The notes below the pieces were generated by a model that saw only the letters and a program-made list of their open reading frames with translations, was not told where the DNA came from and searched no databases. Positions 8,833 to 16,706 of a DNA stretch of 64,000 nucleotides are shown here, piece after piece. Source of the stretch: Symbiodinium natans. Taxonomy: Eukaryota > Sar > Dinophyceae > Suessiales > Symbiodiniaceae. The translations under genes and the position numbers were made by a program. The stretch covers positions 84,501 to 148,500 of the forward strand of contig CAJNDS010002651.1 in NCBI GenBank assembly GCA_905221605.1. The letters run 5' to 3'. How positions within the stretch are numbered: the first letter of the stretch is position 1; each line of letters opens with the position of its first letter.

Positions 8833-11800
8833 CTAGGTTGCCCACAGTAGCCCAAGAACACAAGCAGGTGCACACCAGAACACTGATGCTAAACCCTAAA
8901 CCCTAAACCCTAAACCCTAAACCCTAAACCCTAAACCCTAAACCCTAAATAACCCCCAAATGGAGGAATACAGGGGTGAAGAATTTAGGGCACCAAGCTG
9001 GGCTGCCTAGCGGCTGAATGACCGAAGTGCTCCCGGAGCTCCTCCTGACTCTGCAAGCGCGCGAAGCTGACGGCCGGCATCGTCGACGGGTTGATGTGGC
9101 ACTTCTTCCTTAAGGACGATATGAACCCTGAAAGGGTTTAGGGTTTCGGGTCCAGGGTTCATATGCCTTGATAGGAATTATAGTAGTATAGCGTATATAA
9201 CCCCAATTTTAGGCTCCATTTAGTACCCAAGGTTCAGGTAGGCTTGCCAGAAAGGCGTCGTACCCATACTCTGGCAAAGCACGAGCACGTCGCTGGGATT
9301 TTTGAGCTTGATGAATGCAAGGCCACGGTGCTTGCCCTCTTTGTTGAAAGGCCTTGGGGACGAAATGAACCCGAAAATTGGGGTCGTATACCCTATACTA
9401 CTAAAATTCCTACAATTAAGGGATATGAACCACAAACCCTTTTCGGGTTCATGTCGTCCCCAAGGGGCATGTAGAAGAAGGTGTAGCTCTCTGACAACCC
9501 GCAAGTTTCCAACAGCTCCAGAAATGCATCTCGGCTGCAGGCCTCGGGAATATGCCTCACCAGCACAGTCGTGCGCATGTCGTCGCCGGACCGGATCTTG
9601 TCAGGCACGATGTCGAGCTTGGGCCGGTCTTTCTTTGACACGGGAGTGGCAGGAGTGCGACGTTCCTTGCCAGGGAGGGGACCTGATGAGGTGGTGACGG
9701 TCTCCTGCACCCACTCATCCGATGGACAGCACGGCTCAGGAATTTTGCTGCTCAGCCCTTCCGGCTTCTGGTACCTAGGCCGGCTGGCCGAGATCGACAT
9801 CGCGACTTGCTGAGCTGCACGCATGTCATAGAACTCCACAGTGAGATCCCCTTCACACAGCGAAACGCCCGCGATCTCTCCATAGCTGTGGAGCTGAGCA
9901 ACTTGGCCCCAGAGGCCGGCCGCGGCCGTCGGCAAGATGCTGACAGCGCGAAAGTCGTACACGGCGGGCGGGAGAGATCTGGCCAGGACGCCAAAGTGCT
10001 GAAGAACCTAGTGGTTGCGTACCCTGGCCCGAAAAAAGGTTCACCTTTCAAATTATGGTAGGATTGTAGATACCCCCAAAAGGATAAAGGTCATTTACTC
10101 AGCAAGTAAGAGAACCTTCTGGGCAACCCGCACGTCGAAGAAGGTCACGATCGCCAGTCTGGCGACGGTGATGTCCACCCGCGCGACGTCGCCAAACCTC
10201 GTAGGGTTTAGGGTTTAGGCGGTTTAGGGTTTAGGGTTTAGGGCGTGCTACGTTCTGGGTTGCTCGCTAGGCTCCGGGGCCTCACCTTATTTTTTTCTTA
10301 TAACCGGCCCCTCTGCCCGGGTCGCTCGCAACATCGCGTGGCGGTAAGCCCACCCCAAGCCACCCGGCATATCTATTTTAGGGTTTAGTTCCTAAAGTCT
10401 CGTTTTTGCTTTTTCCAGCGGGGGCATGCTGTGTCCCTGCGCACGCTGTTTCTGCACCGTCCCGATCTGAGCCTCGCGGGGGCAGGGCTGCAAAGAGGTG
10501 AAGTTGTGGAAAACGCTGCCCCTAGGCTGCGAAAGGTCGGGGGATAGCCCTTCATCATCAAAGTCGGCATCCCTCATCTGCCTTCACGGAGGGCGTCTGG
10601 CATGTGTCTCACAGATTGGTTTGGGTTACCGTAGGGGTACCGTTGCCCCTCGACCGGGCCAGCGTCCCGACGTGCTTCTTTGAGGGCGTTTGGCATCCCT
10701 TGTCTGTGACCCTCGTTTGCCAGCACGGAAACCATCGACACAAAGCAGTTTGGGTTACCGAAGGGGTAGCGCTGCCCCTCGACCGGGCCAGCGTCCCGAT
10801 ACGATTCTCCCTGGACCAGGACGACTCTCCCTTGACCAAGACTAGGCTGTGAAAAGGTGTTTTGGGTGGCTGATTGGTTTGGGTTACCGAAGGGGTAGCG
10901 CTGCCCCTCGATCGGGCCAGCGTCCCGACACGACTCTCCCTTGACCAAGACTAGGCTGTGAAAAGGTCGTGGGGGTGGCTGATTGGTTTGGGTGTCCTGC
11001 CCATCGATCGGGCCAGCGTCCCGACACGACTCTCCTTTGACCAAGACTAGGCTGTGAAAAGGTCGTGGGGGTGGCTGATTGGTTTGGGTTGCCGAAGGGG
11101 TAGCGCTGCCCATCGATCGGGCCAGCGTCCCGATACGACTCTCCTTTGACCAAGACTAGGCTGCGAAAAAGGTCGTGGGGGTGGCTGATTGGTTTGGGTT
11201 TCGGATTTGTGAGGGCTTGCGGTGACCTCCAGAACCTCCCAGAACCATCGATTGCAGGACTAAAGATTCGCATTTTCATTGTGGGTCCAGGCCAATCCTG
11301 AGGTCCCCCTCATTGGGGGGCTTGGAGAAGCTTTGTTGTGAACACAAAAGAAATGGTGAGCCCAAAAAGTTCAAAAATCTGGCCTGGGAGAAGCATAGAA
11401 AGGCTCAGAAAATAGCCTAAAAGAAGCTCAAAGAAGCACCAAAAACGCTCAAACATGCCTCCAAAAGGCTGAGAAATGGTCTGGGTGGAGCCCAAAAACG
11501 CAGAAATGGTCTGGGAGAAGCCCAAAAAAAGCTCAGAAATGGTCCGGGAGGAGCCCAAAAAACCCAGAAATGGTTCGGGAGGAGCCCAGAAAAGGCTCAG
11601 GAATGGTCTCAGAGGAGCCCAAAAAGGCTCAAAAATGGTCTGGGAGCCTAAAAAGGCTCGAAACGGTCGGGGAGAAGCAAGCCAAGACATGGTTTGAAAA
11701 AGGCTCAGAGGGCGGTGTGAGCCCGGGGGGCCCGGGTTGCACCAGCAAGTCCTTGGCGGGGGCCCGGGTTGCACGAGCAACGGTCCTTGGAGGGGGGGCA

Positions 11801-12410
11801 GGTTGCACCAGCAACGGGGGGGCCAGGTTGCACCAGCAAAAGGTCTTGGGTTTAGGGTCTTTACCTTTGACACTCAAAGGCTCGACCGCCTTGACGGCCA
11901 GTGTGGGCCTTACCTTGCCTCGGAGCGTCCAGCAGCCCCAGCTTTACCTGGGCTGCGCGTTCAGTGCTCTCAGGTCGCTCGCGAAGCTCGGACGGCTTCG
12001 GGCTCTCAAGTGTTGGTAGCGAGCCCTCAGCAAAGACTTTAGGGTTTGGGGTTTAGGGTTTAGGGTTACTGTTTAGGGCGCGACGTCGCCAAACCTCGAG
12101 AAGAGCTCCGTCGCCACCTCAAAGCTCTTGGGGCAGTCCTTGGGGACGAAAGGAAGCCTAAAAGGGTTTAGGGTTTAGGGTTTGGGGTTTAGGGTGCATA
12201 TACCTTTATAGGAATTATAGTAGTACAGGGCAGATGACCCCAATTTTCGGGTTCATTTCGTCCCCAAGGGTCGGACTGGAAGTGAACGGCCACTGTGTTC
12301 GAGGCGCATGACAAAGGCATGGGGAAAGACATGCTTTTGCTCTCTACCCGACCGAAAAACAGGACTTGAGCCACGCAACGGCTTCCGAATCCTCTGAGCA
12401 CCCTCAGTGC
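8743..12410 (-). CDS. Mei2-like RNA-binding protein, C-terminal part (7-exon model)
   Basis: Exons on the minus strand: 12410-12273, 12138-12095, 10197-10116, 10007-9469, 9352-9236, 9108-8994 and 8832-8743, with a TAA stop at 8745-8743. Their lengths keep one frame across every junction. The first exons carry an RRM (SFEVATELFSRFGDVA, then FFDVRVAQKVL). A second RRM has LTVEFYDMRAAQQVAMSI. The C-terminal Mei2-type RRM has RTTVLVRHIPEACSRDAFL, YTFFYMP, HRGLAFIKLKNP, FARLQSQEELREHFGHS and a final RRPVFHLG. Mei2-like proteins bind RNA and act in meiosis, differentiation or RNA processing in fungi, plants and protists. The start is not identified. Family is sure; specific role unknown. Confidence 0.88.
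8994..9108 (-). CDS. Mei2-like gene, exon with the RRM helix-2/strand-4 region
   Basis: It reads KKCHINPSTMPAVSFARLQ and then SQEELREHFGHS. This matches the Mei2 pattern (V-x-YARIQGK-x-x-L-x-x-HF). It is 115 nt and begins with the G that completes the codon split by the upstream element. Codons are GC-rich at the third position. Confidence 0.85.
9109..9235. mobile_element. Family A element acting as an intron in the Mei2-like gene
   Basis: On the plus strand it starts CTTAAGGACG and ends CCCAAGG, with TTC on both sides (9106-9108 and 9233-9235). Removing it plus one TTC joins ...TAC CT + GAAG AAG TGC in frame. It contains a short TTTAGGG stretch. The donor would be GA on the minus strand and the acceptor TTAAG. 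A GT donor (TTGG|GTACTA) is an alternative that also keeps frame. Confidence 0.8.
9236..9352 (-). CDS. Mei2-like gene, exon with RRM strand 3
   Basis: 117 nt reading NKEGKHRGLAFIKLKNP and then CQSMGTTPFWQAYL. HRGLAFIKLKNP matches the G-x-AF-x-N-F-x-NP strand of Mei2 RRMs. It is flanked on both sides by family A elements, so this gene took the same element twice within about 350 bp. Confidence 0.87.
9353..9468. mobile_element. Family A element acting as an intron in the Mei2-like gene
   Basis: Inverted ends CTTGGGGACGAAATGAACCC and GGGTTCATGTCGTCCCCAAG. GGC is duplicated at 9350-9352 and 9466-9468. On the minus strand the intron would start GC (AT|GCCCCTTGG) and end CCCCAAG. Excision restores ATG CCT TTC AAC, which matches the spacing of the conserved FFYLP-x-DF region to within one residue. 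No GT donor is available at this position. Confidence 0.85.
9469..10007 (-). CDS. Mei2-like gene, largest exon (second RRM, linker, start of third RRM)
   Basis: 539 nt. It begins VLQHFGVLARSLPPAVYDF, continues with RRM signatures GQVAQLHSYGEIAGVSL and LTVEFYDMRAAQQVAMSI, then a Pro/Ser/Lys linker with SGPLPGKERRTPATP. It ends RTTVLVRHIPEACSRDAFL and YTFFYM. The long open frame and domain order fit Mei2-like proteins. Its 5' edge repeats the sequence at the previous exon's end (AGGTTCT). Confidence 0.9.
10008..10115. mobile_element. Family H palindromic element as a GT-AG intron
   Basis: On the minus strand the intron starts GTTCTCTTACTTGCTGAG and ends CAACCACTAG; AGGTTCT occurs at both edges. 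GT comes from the first copy and AG from the second, so the duplicated target supplies both splice sites. Relatives: 49,726-49,828; about 57,745-57,845; 60,843-60,990. It is 108 nt long, and joining gives VAQKVLQHFG in frame. Confidence 0.85.
10116..10197 (-). CDS. Mei2-like gene, exon of the first RRM
   Basis: 82 nt reading VDITVARLAIVTFFDVRVA and then QK. FFDVRVAQKV matches the YFDIRAAR-type end of Mei2 RRM strands. It begins at an AG|GT point inside a 21 bp sequence that is also present at the end of the preceding exon. Confidence 0.87.
10590..11200 (-). repeat. Minisatellite with 109 bp and 96 bp units
   Basis: The landmark TTGACCAAGACTAGG recurs at 10832, 10941, 11037 and 11146, giving spacings of 109, 96 and 109 bp. 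109 is not a multiple of three, so the tandem motifs seen in translation rotate through all frames. Long minus frames here are therefore judged not to be protein. Diverged partial units extend down to about 10,590. Confidence 0.85.
11466..11695 (+). repeat. Minisatellite of about 40 bp units
   Basis: At least five units built on AAATGGTCTGGGAGGAGCCC with variable A-rich middles. It is open in several frames on both strands because the unit is GC/A-rich. It lies in the large Mei2-like intron. Confidence 0.85.
11715..11850 (+). repeat. Minisatellite of GGGTTGCACCAGCAA units
   Basis: Four units containing GGTTGCACCAGCAA, separated by about 35-45 bp (GGTCCTTGG linker), ending at TTTAGGG repeat. 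It is adjacent to the preceding minisatellite but unrelated in sequence. Confidence 0.85.
11905..12035 (-). CDS. Exon-like island inside the large Mei2-like intron
   Basis: The minus strand reads TLESPKPSELRERPESTER and remains open to a strong donor, CAAG|GTAAGG, near 11,908; an earlier GTAAAG donor is also present. The composition is protein-like. It could be a cassette exon of the Mei2-like gene or DNA captured with the intron. It would sit inside the first RRM, so constant inclusion seems unlikely. Confidence 0.45.
12095..12138 (-). CDS. Mei2-like gene, 44 nt exon
   Basis: It reads DCPKSFEVATELFS and ends TCG AG at an AG|GT junction. It lies between a family A element (12,139-12,272) and the 1.9 kb duplicated-edge intron. 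CPKSFEVATELFSRFG is the helix-1 region of an RRM. Confidence 0.87.
12139..12272. mobile_element. Family A element as an intron in the Mei2-like gene
   Basis: Ends CTTGGGGACGAAAGG and TTTCGTCCCCAAGG, with GTC on both sides (12136-12138, 12270-12272). On the minus strand the intron would start GA (TCC|GACCC) and end CCCCAAG, joining TCC to GAC TGC CCC. Its interior contains a TTTAGGG array of about 30 bp. Confidence 0.85.
12273..12410 (-). CDS. Mei2-like gene, upstream exon in this window
   Basis: It reads LRVLRGFGSRCVAQVLFFG and then SCASNTVAVHFQS. The frame continues in phase into the 44 nt exon. The acceptor is probably CGGCTGAG near 12,410, because an in-frame TGA lies just upstream. More 5' exons are expected above 12.4 kb but were not identified with certainty. 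Confidence 0.7.
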
Positions 12411-12489
12411 CTCAGCCGGTGTTCATCTACTTCTTTAGTCGCTGGTGTGTTTGGGTGGGTCCTTCTGATCAGGGCTGCAAAACCGCTCG

Positions 12490-12785
12490 TAGAAGAGTAA
12501 CCCTAAACCCTAAACCCTAAACCCTAAACCCTAAACCTTAAACCCTAAACCCTAAACCCTAAACCCTATAAACCCTAAACCTTACATCCTGAGTTTGGGG
12601 TTTAAGGGCTTAAAGAGTTTAGGAGCTTCAGGGTTCAGGGTTTTCGGGTTTGGGGACGTTTTGGGCGTAGGGGCTTTCGGATGCTAAAAGTTTTCAGGGG
12701 CCTCAGGGGTAGGGTTTAGGGTTTAGGGTTTAGGGTGTAGGGTGTAGGGTGTAGGGTTTAGGGGTTAGGGTTTAAGGTTTAGGGG
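12490..12785. repeat. CCCTAAA then TTTAGGG arrays
   Basis: CCCTAAA units at 12,500-12,590 turn to degenerate GGGTTTAG sequence up to 12,785. No gene is supported between. Confidence 0.85.
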
Positions 12786-12875
12786 CCTGAGAAATCCAAA
12801 GTCTCAGGGCAGTGCTGGAACTGATGCCCGTTTGCCTCACAAGTCCGGCAAGACTGAGGGGCTGGGCTTAGAGAG
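12786..12875 (-). CDS. Exon encoding a CCHC zinc knuckle
   Basis: The minus strand reads PQSCRTCEANGHQFQHC followed by PETLDFSGP. The spacing C-x2-C-x4-H-x4-C with Gly before His is that of a zinc knuckle, a small single-stranded nucleic-acid binding motif. A possible acceptor CTCTAAG precedes it. It lies just upstream of the Mei2-like exons on the same strand and could be part of that gene or a neighbour. Confidence 0.65.
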
Positions 12876-13254
12876 CCATACACTCTAACCCTAAAACCCA
12901 AGCCCTAAACCCTAAACCCCAACCCCTATAACCTAAAACTCCTAAACCCTAAACCCTAAACCCTAAGCCCTAAACTCCAAACCTGTGGGGCTTCTGGTGC
13001 TCAGGGCTTCAGGAGCCCCAAACCCCAAACGGCCGGAAGGACTCTACAGTGGAACGAAGCCCGTGTTGTAGTACCAGCTCCTTTTTGCCGGATTTTAGGT
13101 ACCCCCCCCCCCCCTTCCCCCCTATTAGAATCCCGATTAAGGAGCTGTTAGTATAAGGGGGAGCATCCCCAGTTCAGGGTTTCAGTATGACGTCCTGAGG
13201 TAGATGAGCCCTAAACCCTAAACCCTACACCCTATAAACCCTAAACCCTAAACC

Positions 13255-13345
13255 GTTGTGACCATTCATGTAAGAGTCCTGTCTTGTTCCATATTCAATA
13301 GCCATGACAAGGAAGAACCCCAAACACCTCTGGCCTTACCAGTGC
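13255..13345 (-). CDS. Candidate exon, unknown protein
   Basis: The minus strand reads FFLVMAIEYGTRQDSYMNG and ends at HN followed directly by GGTTTAGGG. It has a short hydrophobic start. CCCTAAA repeat lies on the low side. Confidence 0.5.
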
Positions 13346-13789
13346 CCGTTGGCTCCAGTCTTATCCCTTAATTAGGGAAGATTCCCTAGATCCAGGAGTA
13401 ATCTAGGGAACCTAAACCCTAAAAAATCCGGTCCGAGTTCCTTAACGTATGAAGTTTGCAATAAGGAGCCCGGGTTCGGGAAGCTTCCCGAAACCCGGTA
13501 ATGTGTCTTAAGGAAGGCCCCTTAACGAACTACTAGAGTCGTTGGGTTTTAGAACTCTCTCGCGTGTTCCGATGTCTGGTCTCGAAAGACACAAGAGGCA
13601 CTGAACTCATTAGGGTTTGGGGTTTTGTAGGATTGAGGCTTTAGGGGATTAGGGTTTTCCGCAGTCGTCCCTCCGTAATGGCAAACCCTAAACCCTAAAA
13701 CCCTAAAACCCTAAACCCTAAACCCTAAGCCCTAAACCCTAAACCCTAAAACCCAAAAACCCTAAACCGGTTCGGGGGAAGATAGCCGA

Positions 13790-13858
13790 TAAGCCCTAAA
13801 CTAGAAGGGTTCGGGCAGCTGGGTTGGGGGGGGACTCTTCGGCCCTACAGCCCAGACC
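13790..13858 (-). CDS. Candidate exon, unknown protein
   Basis: The minus strand reads IEGLGCRAEESPPNPAART between CCCTAAA (13,680-13,770) and a TTAGGGC/TTTAGGG array (13,860-13,985). No family is recognised. Confidence 0.4.
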
Positions 13859-13859
13859 C

Positions 13860-13985
13860 TCGATTGCGGGCTTAGGGCTTAGGGCTTAGGGTTTAGGGCT
13901 TAGGGCTTAGGGCTTAGGGCTTAGGGTTTAGGGTTTAGGGTTTAGGGTTTAGGGTTTAGGGTTTAGGGTTTAGGGTTTAGGGTTT
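13860..13985 (+). repeat. Array switching from TTAGGGC to TTTAGGG units
   Basis: About eight TTAGGGC-type units are followed by nine pure TTTAGGG units. The TTAGGGC variant also forms blocks at 7046-7090 and 52,553-52,590, which suggests local spread of variant units. Confidence 0.9.
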
Positions 13986-14141
13986 AGCACACCCTACAAA
14001 CCCCAAAATCTCCCGCAAACCAAATCCCTAAAGCCTCCAAACGCCCAAAACATCCCAAAACCCCCAAACGTCCAAAACCCTGAAACTCCAGAGCCACCAA
14101 GAACACTTTTGCCAAGCCCCCGAAACCCAAAACCTAAAACG

Positions 14142-14244
14142 TGGTAGCCCGGTAACCAAGGGCGGCCTTGTCTTGGCTGGTCACTTTATAAGGAAACCCA
14201 GAACAAAAAGAAAAAAGGTAAAGAGTACCAATTGGGCTACCAAG
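14142..14244. mobile_element. Family C palindromic element (GGTAGCCCAGTGG)
   Basis: Ends GGTAGCCCGGTAACCAAGG and TACCAATTGGGCTACCAAGG. The interior has the family's AACCCAGAACAAAAAG motif. Other copies: 17,736; 19,104; 45,231; 55,854; about 56,470. Confidence 0.85.
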
Positions 14245-14404
14245 GAAACCTCCAAAGCCCCCAAAGCCCCAAACCTTACACCCTAAACCCTAAATCCTAA
14301 ACCTTAAGCCCTACACCCTAAACCCCTAAACCCTAAACCCCCAAACCCTAAACCCTAAACCCTAAACCCCTAAACCCTAAAACCTCCAAAGCCCCCAAAG
14401 CCCT

Positions 14405-14465
14405 GGCGGCCTGCGAGTGTGCTCGGCGCAGATGGCCTCGATGGCCTGGACGCAGTGTGGGCAAA
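14405..14465 (-). CDS. Candidate exon, CPHC-type zinc-ribbon half
   Basis: The minus strand reads LCPHCVQAIEAICAEHTRR, with a C-x2-C pair and helix-like continuation. The partner ligands would be in another exon. It is bracketed by CCCTAAA (14,280-14,400) and TTTAGGG (14,470-14,625) arrays with almost no spacer. Confidence 0.5.
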
Positions 14466-14469
14466 GTGA

Positions 14470-14630
14470 GGGTTTAGGGTTTAGGGTTTAGGGTTGTTTA
14501 GGGTTTAGGGTTTAGGGTTTAGGGTTTAGGGTTTAGGGTTTAGGGTTTAGGGTTTAGGGTTTAGGGTTTACGGCTTAGGGTTTAGGGTTTAGGGGTTAGG
14601 GCTTAGGGTTTAGGGTTTAGGGGTGTTGTC
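14470..14630 (+). repeat. TTTAGGG array
   Basis: About 22 heptamers, mostly perfect, with a GTTGTTTAGGG interruption near 14,497. It starts at the edge of the exon at 14,405-14,465. Confidence 0.95.
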
Positions 14631-15090
14631 TTAAGTCATACACTCATCTCATGGTTCAGGGTCGTGTCCTGAAATCCGAACTCCATCCAGGGATGGCTCA
14701 CGCGGTTTTGAGGCAGCTGCTACTTAAATCTAACCGAGGGATTTGTCTCCTGGTTGTAAGGCTTCTTGTGCTACAACAACCACTACAGATCCCCAAATAG
14801 TAGGATGACCCCCGATAAGGTACCCCTAATTTCGGAAAGCCCCCACTTCAGGAGGAAAAACAATTTAAGGAGGGTGGGAGGATTGGTGCGCTTCCAGTCT
14901 TCTGAGTTTCGCACTCATGCCTAATCCCTAAACCTTACACTGGGTTGAACCGGGAGTCAGGGCTTCAGGGAAAGCCGGCCAGATAGGTTCCACAGTGGCC
15001 TAGGAAGTTTAGGTTTTAGGGCTTGAGGCCGTTTCGGGGAGTAGGGGGCAATCTAACCCATTTGGGGATAAGACGGTCCCTGCAGCCTGC
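14630..15090. other. Unique sequence without a supported gene
   Basis: AT-richer sequence with short runs such as CCCCAAATAG and GGTACCCC that resemble element fragments. No long frame with protein-like composition was found on either strand. Confidence 0.4.
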
Positions 15091-15124
15091 CCTAAACCCT
15101 AAACCCTAAACCCTAAACCCTAAA

Positions 15125-15210
15125 TCATCGCCAAACGAAGCCAACCTCAGCGTCGATGCTGGCCGCAAGTTGGCGAAAAGCCTGCGCAAGCGACTGGGCA
15201 AGATCGGGAT
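15125..15210 (-). CDS. Candidate exon, helical, unknown protein
   Basis: The minus strand reads DLAQSLAQAFRQLAASIDA, then reaches a possible donor GAG|GTTGGC near 15,143. The composition is clearly protein-like. CCCTAAA repeat is on the low side. Confidence 0.6.
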
Positions 15211-15756
15211 TTAAGTTTGGTGCTTTAAAGGTTCCCACCAGTCTCTTTCTCCCAAAATTTAGTGTTCCCCTTATTCCCGTAAACCCTTTCAACCCTAAAC
15301 CCTGAACTAACCCTGAAATGAAGCCCTTGCATGCTAGAAATCCTATAAGCCCTACAATGGAAAATCAATAAGAACAACTCTCAACCCTAAACTCTAAACT
15401 TAAACCCTAGACCCTAAACCCTACACCCTAAACCCTAAACCCTAAACCCTAAACCGCATCAGTCGGCCTCTGACTTCCTCTCAACCAGGATCTGGCCTTG
15501 CTCCTGACTTGGGGAAGTTTTTCTGGGGGTGATGAGGATTTAGGGTTTAGGGGTAGGGTTTAGGGTTTCGGGTTTGGGGTTTAGGGTTTAGGGTTGAGGG
15601 TTTAGGGTTGAGGGTTTAGGGTTGAGGGTTTCGGGTTGAGGGTTTAGGATTTAGGATTTAGGGTTTGTTATCTTAGACCCTAAACCCTAAACCCTAAACC
15701 CTAAACCCTGAACCCTGAACCCTAAACCCTAAACCCTAAACCCTAAACCCTAAACC

Positions 15757-15868
15757 GTCTTTAGCTCACCCTGTCTTTAGCTCACCGATGTCCTGCTCGG
15801 AAAGGCGCTGCGAAGGTGACGTCGACTGAAGTGAGCTGGGCCTTGCAAGCAGAGGGCGCGACTCGTAG
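15757..15868 (-). CDS. Candidate exon with a duplicated donor
   Basis: The minus strand reads PLLARPSSLQSTSPSQRLS and then EQDI. The donor G|GTGAGCTAAAGACAG is followed immediately by a second copy, GGTGAGCTAAAGACGG, so the splice donor exists twice in tandem. The repeat array begins right after the second copy. Product unknown. Confidence 0.55.
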
Positions 15869-16130
15869 GGTTTAGGGTTTAGGGTTTAGGGTTTAGGGTT
15901 TGGGGTTTAGGGTTTAGGGTTTCGGGTTTAGGGTTTAGGATTTAGGGTTTAGGGCCGGGTTTAGGGTTTCGGGTTTAGGGCTTATAAGCCCTGTAGGGCT
16001 TAGGGTTTCGGGTTTAGGGACTCTGGGGTTGATGGGGTGTTGTTAAGGGAACTTTTGGGTGTGTTTTGGTTTTTTGGGGGGATGTTTAGGGGCTTCTAAG
16101 GGTTTAGGGGTTTTGCGGGTTTGTCGGCTG
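15868..16130 (+). repeat. TTTAGGG array with variants
   Basis: GGGTTTAGG repeats to 15,985, then degenerate GGGTTT-rich sequence. The plus-strand frame at 16,121-16,327 is intron-like and ends in CCCTAAA repeat, so it is not called. Confidence 0.8.
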
Positions 16131-16304
16131 TTCTAGGGGTTCGGGGCTTAGGCAAGCCGAGGGGTCATAGGTGTCAGGGTTTAGGTTTTGTAGGTTCAAC
16201 GGTTACAGCTGCGAAGAATCGGCTACCGTACAATTACTTAGAACGAACAGATACTATGCTAGCAAAAGGCAATCTCAATCTGTACCATCTATACCGACAA
16301 ACAC

Positions 16305-16412
16305 GAACCCTAAACCCTAAACCCTAAACCCTAAACCCTAAACCCTAAACCCTAAACCCTAAACCCTAAACCCTAAACCCTAAACCCCAAACCCCAAACC
16401 CCAAACCCTAAC
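16305..16412 (-). repeat. CCCTAAA array
   Basis: About 14 units, pure CCCTAAA followed by three CCCCAAA units. It faces the TTTAGGG array at 15,868 across the intervening sequence, the inverted arrangement typical of the introns here. Confidence 0.95.
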
Positions 16413-16478
16413 AAACGGTTCTTTCTGGAAGGGACCAAGATAAGGAGTTCCTTGTACAAAAGGATTATGGTAGAAGCC

Positions 16479-16601
16479 CCCCTACCCCTTGGCTGCACTT
16501 AGGAGGGTAGCTATAAATTGACTTTTTAGCTGCCTTATTAAGAAACCCAAAAAACCCCAAAAAGGCTAAAGATGTAAAGTTACAGTAAAGCACCACAAAG
16601 A
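16479..16601. mobile_element. Family J element with a 21 bp flanking duplication
   Basis: The interior TAGCTATAAATTGACTTTTTAGCTGCCTTATTAAGAAACCC is nearly identical to 25,345-25,390 and ends TAAAGCACCACAAAG in both copies. Sequences 16,458-16,478 and 16,602-16,622 (AAAGGATTATGGT..GAAGCCC) agree at 20 of 21 positions. The unique sequence beside it (16,625-16,705) may be coding but its frame is unclear. Confidence 0.85.
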
Positions 16602-16706
16602 AAAGGATTATGGTGGAAGCCCTGCCCCTGCAGCTTCTCAGGAGCGGACGAAACCGGAGATGGCGCGGGCGCCTCCTCCGTCGCTTAGCTGCAAGAGAGT
16701 TCCGGG

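Larger units (their letters stand above)
10198..12094 (-). other. Large intron of the Mei2-like gene, flanked by a 21 bp exon duplication
   Basis: 1897 nt. The 21-mer GCGCGACGTCGCCAAACCTCG (reverse strand of the coding CGAGGTTTGG end) occurs at 10181-10201 and 12078-12098. The donor AG|GTTTGG lies in the upstream copy and the acceptor ACGAG in the downstream copy, so splicing restores one copy. The intron begins and ends in TTTAGGG-type repeat and contains two or three minisatellites plus one exon-like island. Confidence 0.8.

Noticed and set aside
9393-9500. Extension of the Mei2-like largest exon through 9465 to 9393 (ending in GSYPLIVGILVV)
   Set aside because: The extension runs into a palindromic element, and the conserved RRM continues in frame only after the element is removed.
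10574-11279. Long minus frames of 131-179 codons that look like a tandem-repeat protein
   Set aside because: The repeat unit is 109 bp (once 96 bp), not a multiple of three, so the same motif appears in all three frames. It also lies inside the large intron of the Mei2-like gene.
11310-11873. 187-codon minus frame with Phe/Leu/Pro-rich repeats
   Set aside because: It crosses two minisatellites of about 40 bp units within an intron; composition follows the repeat and several other frames are open too.
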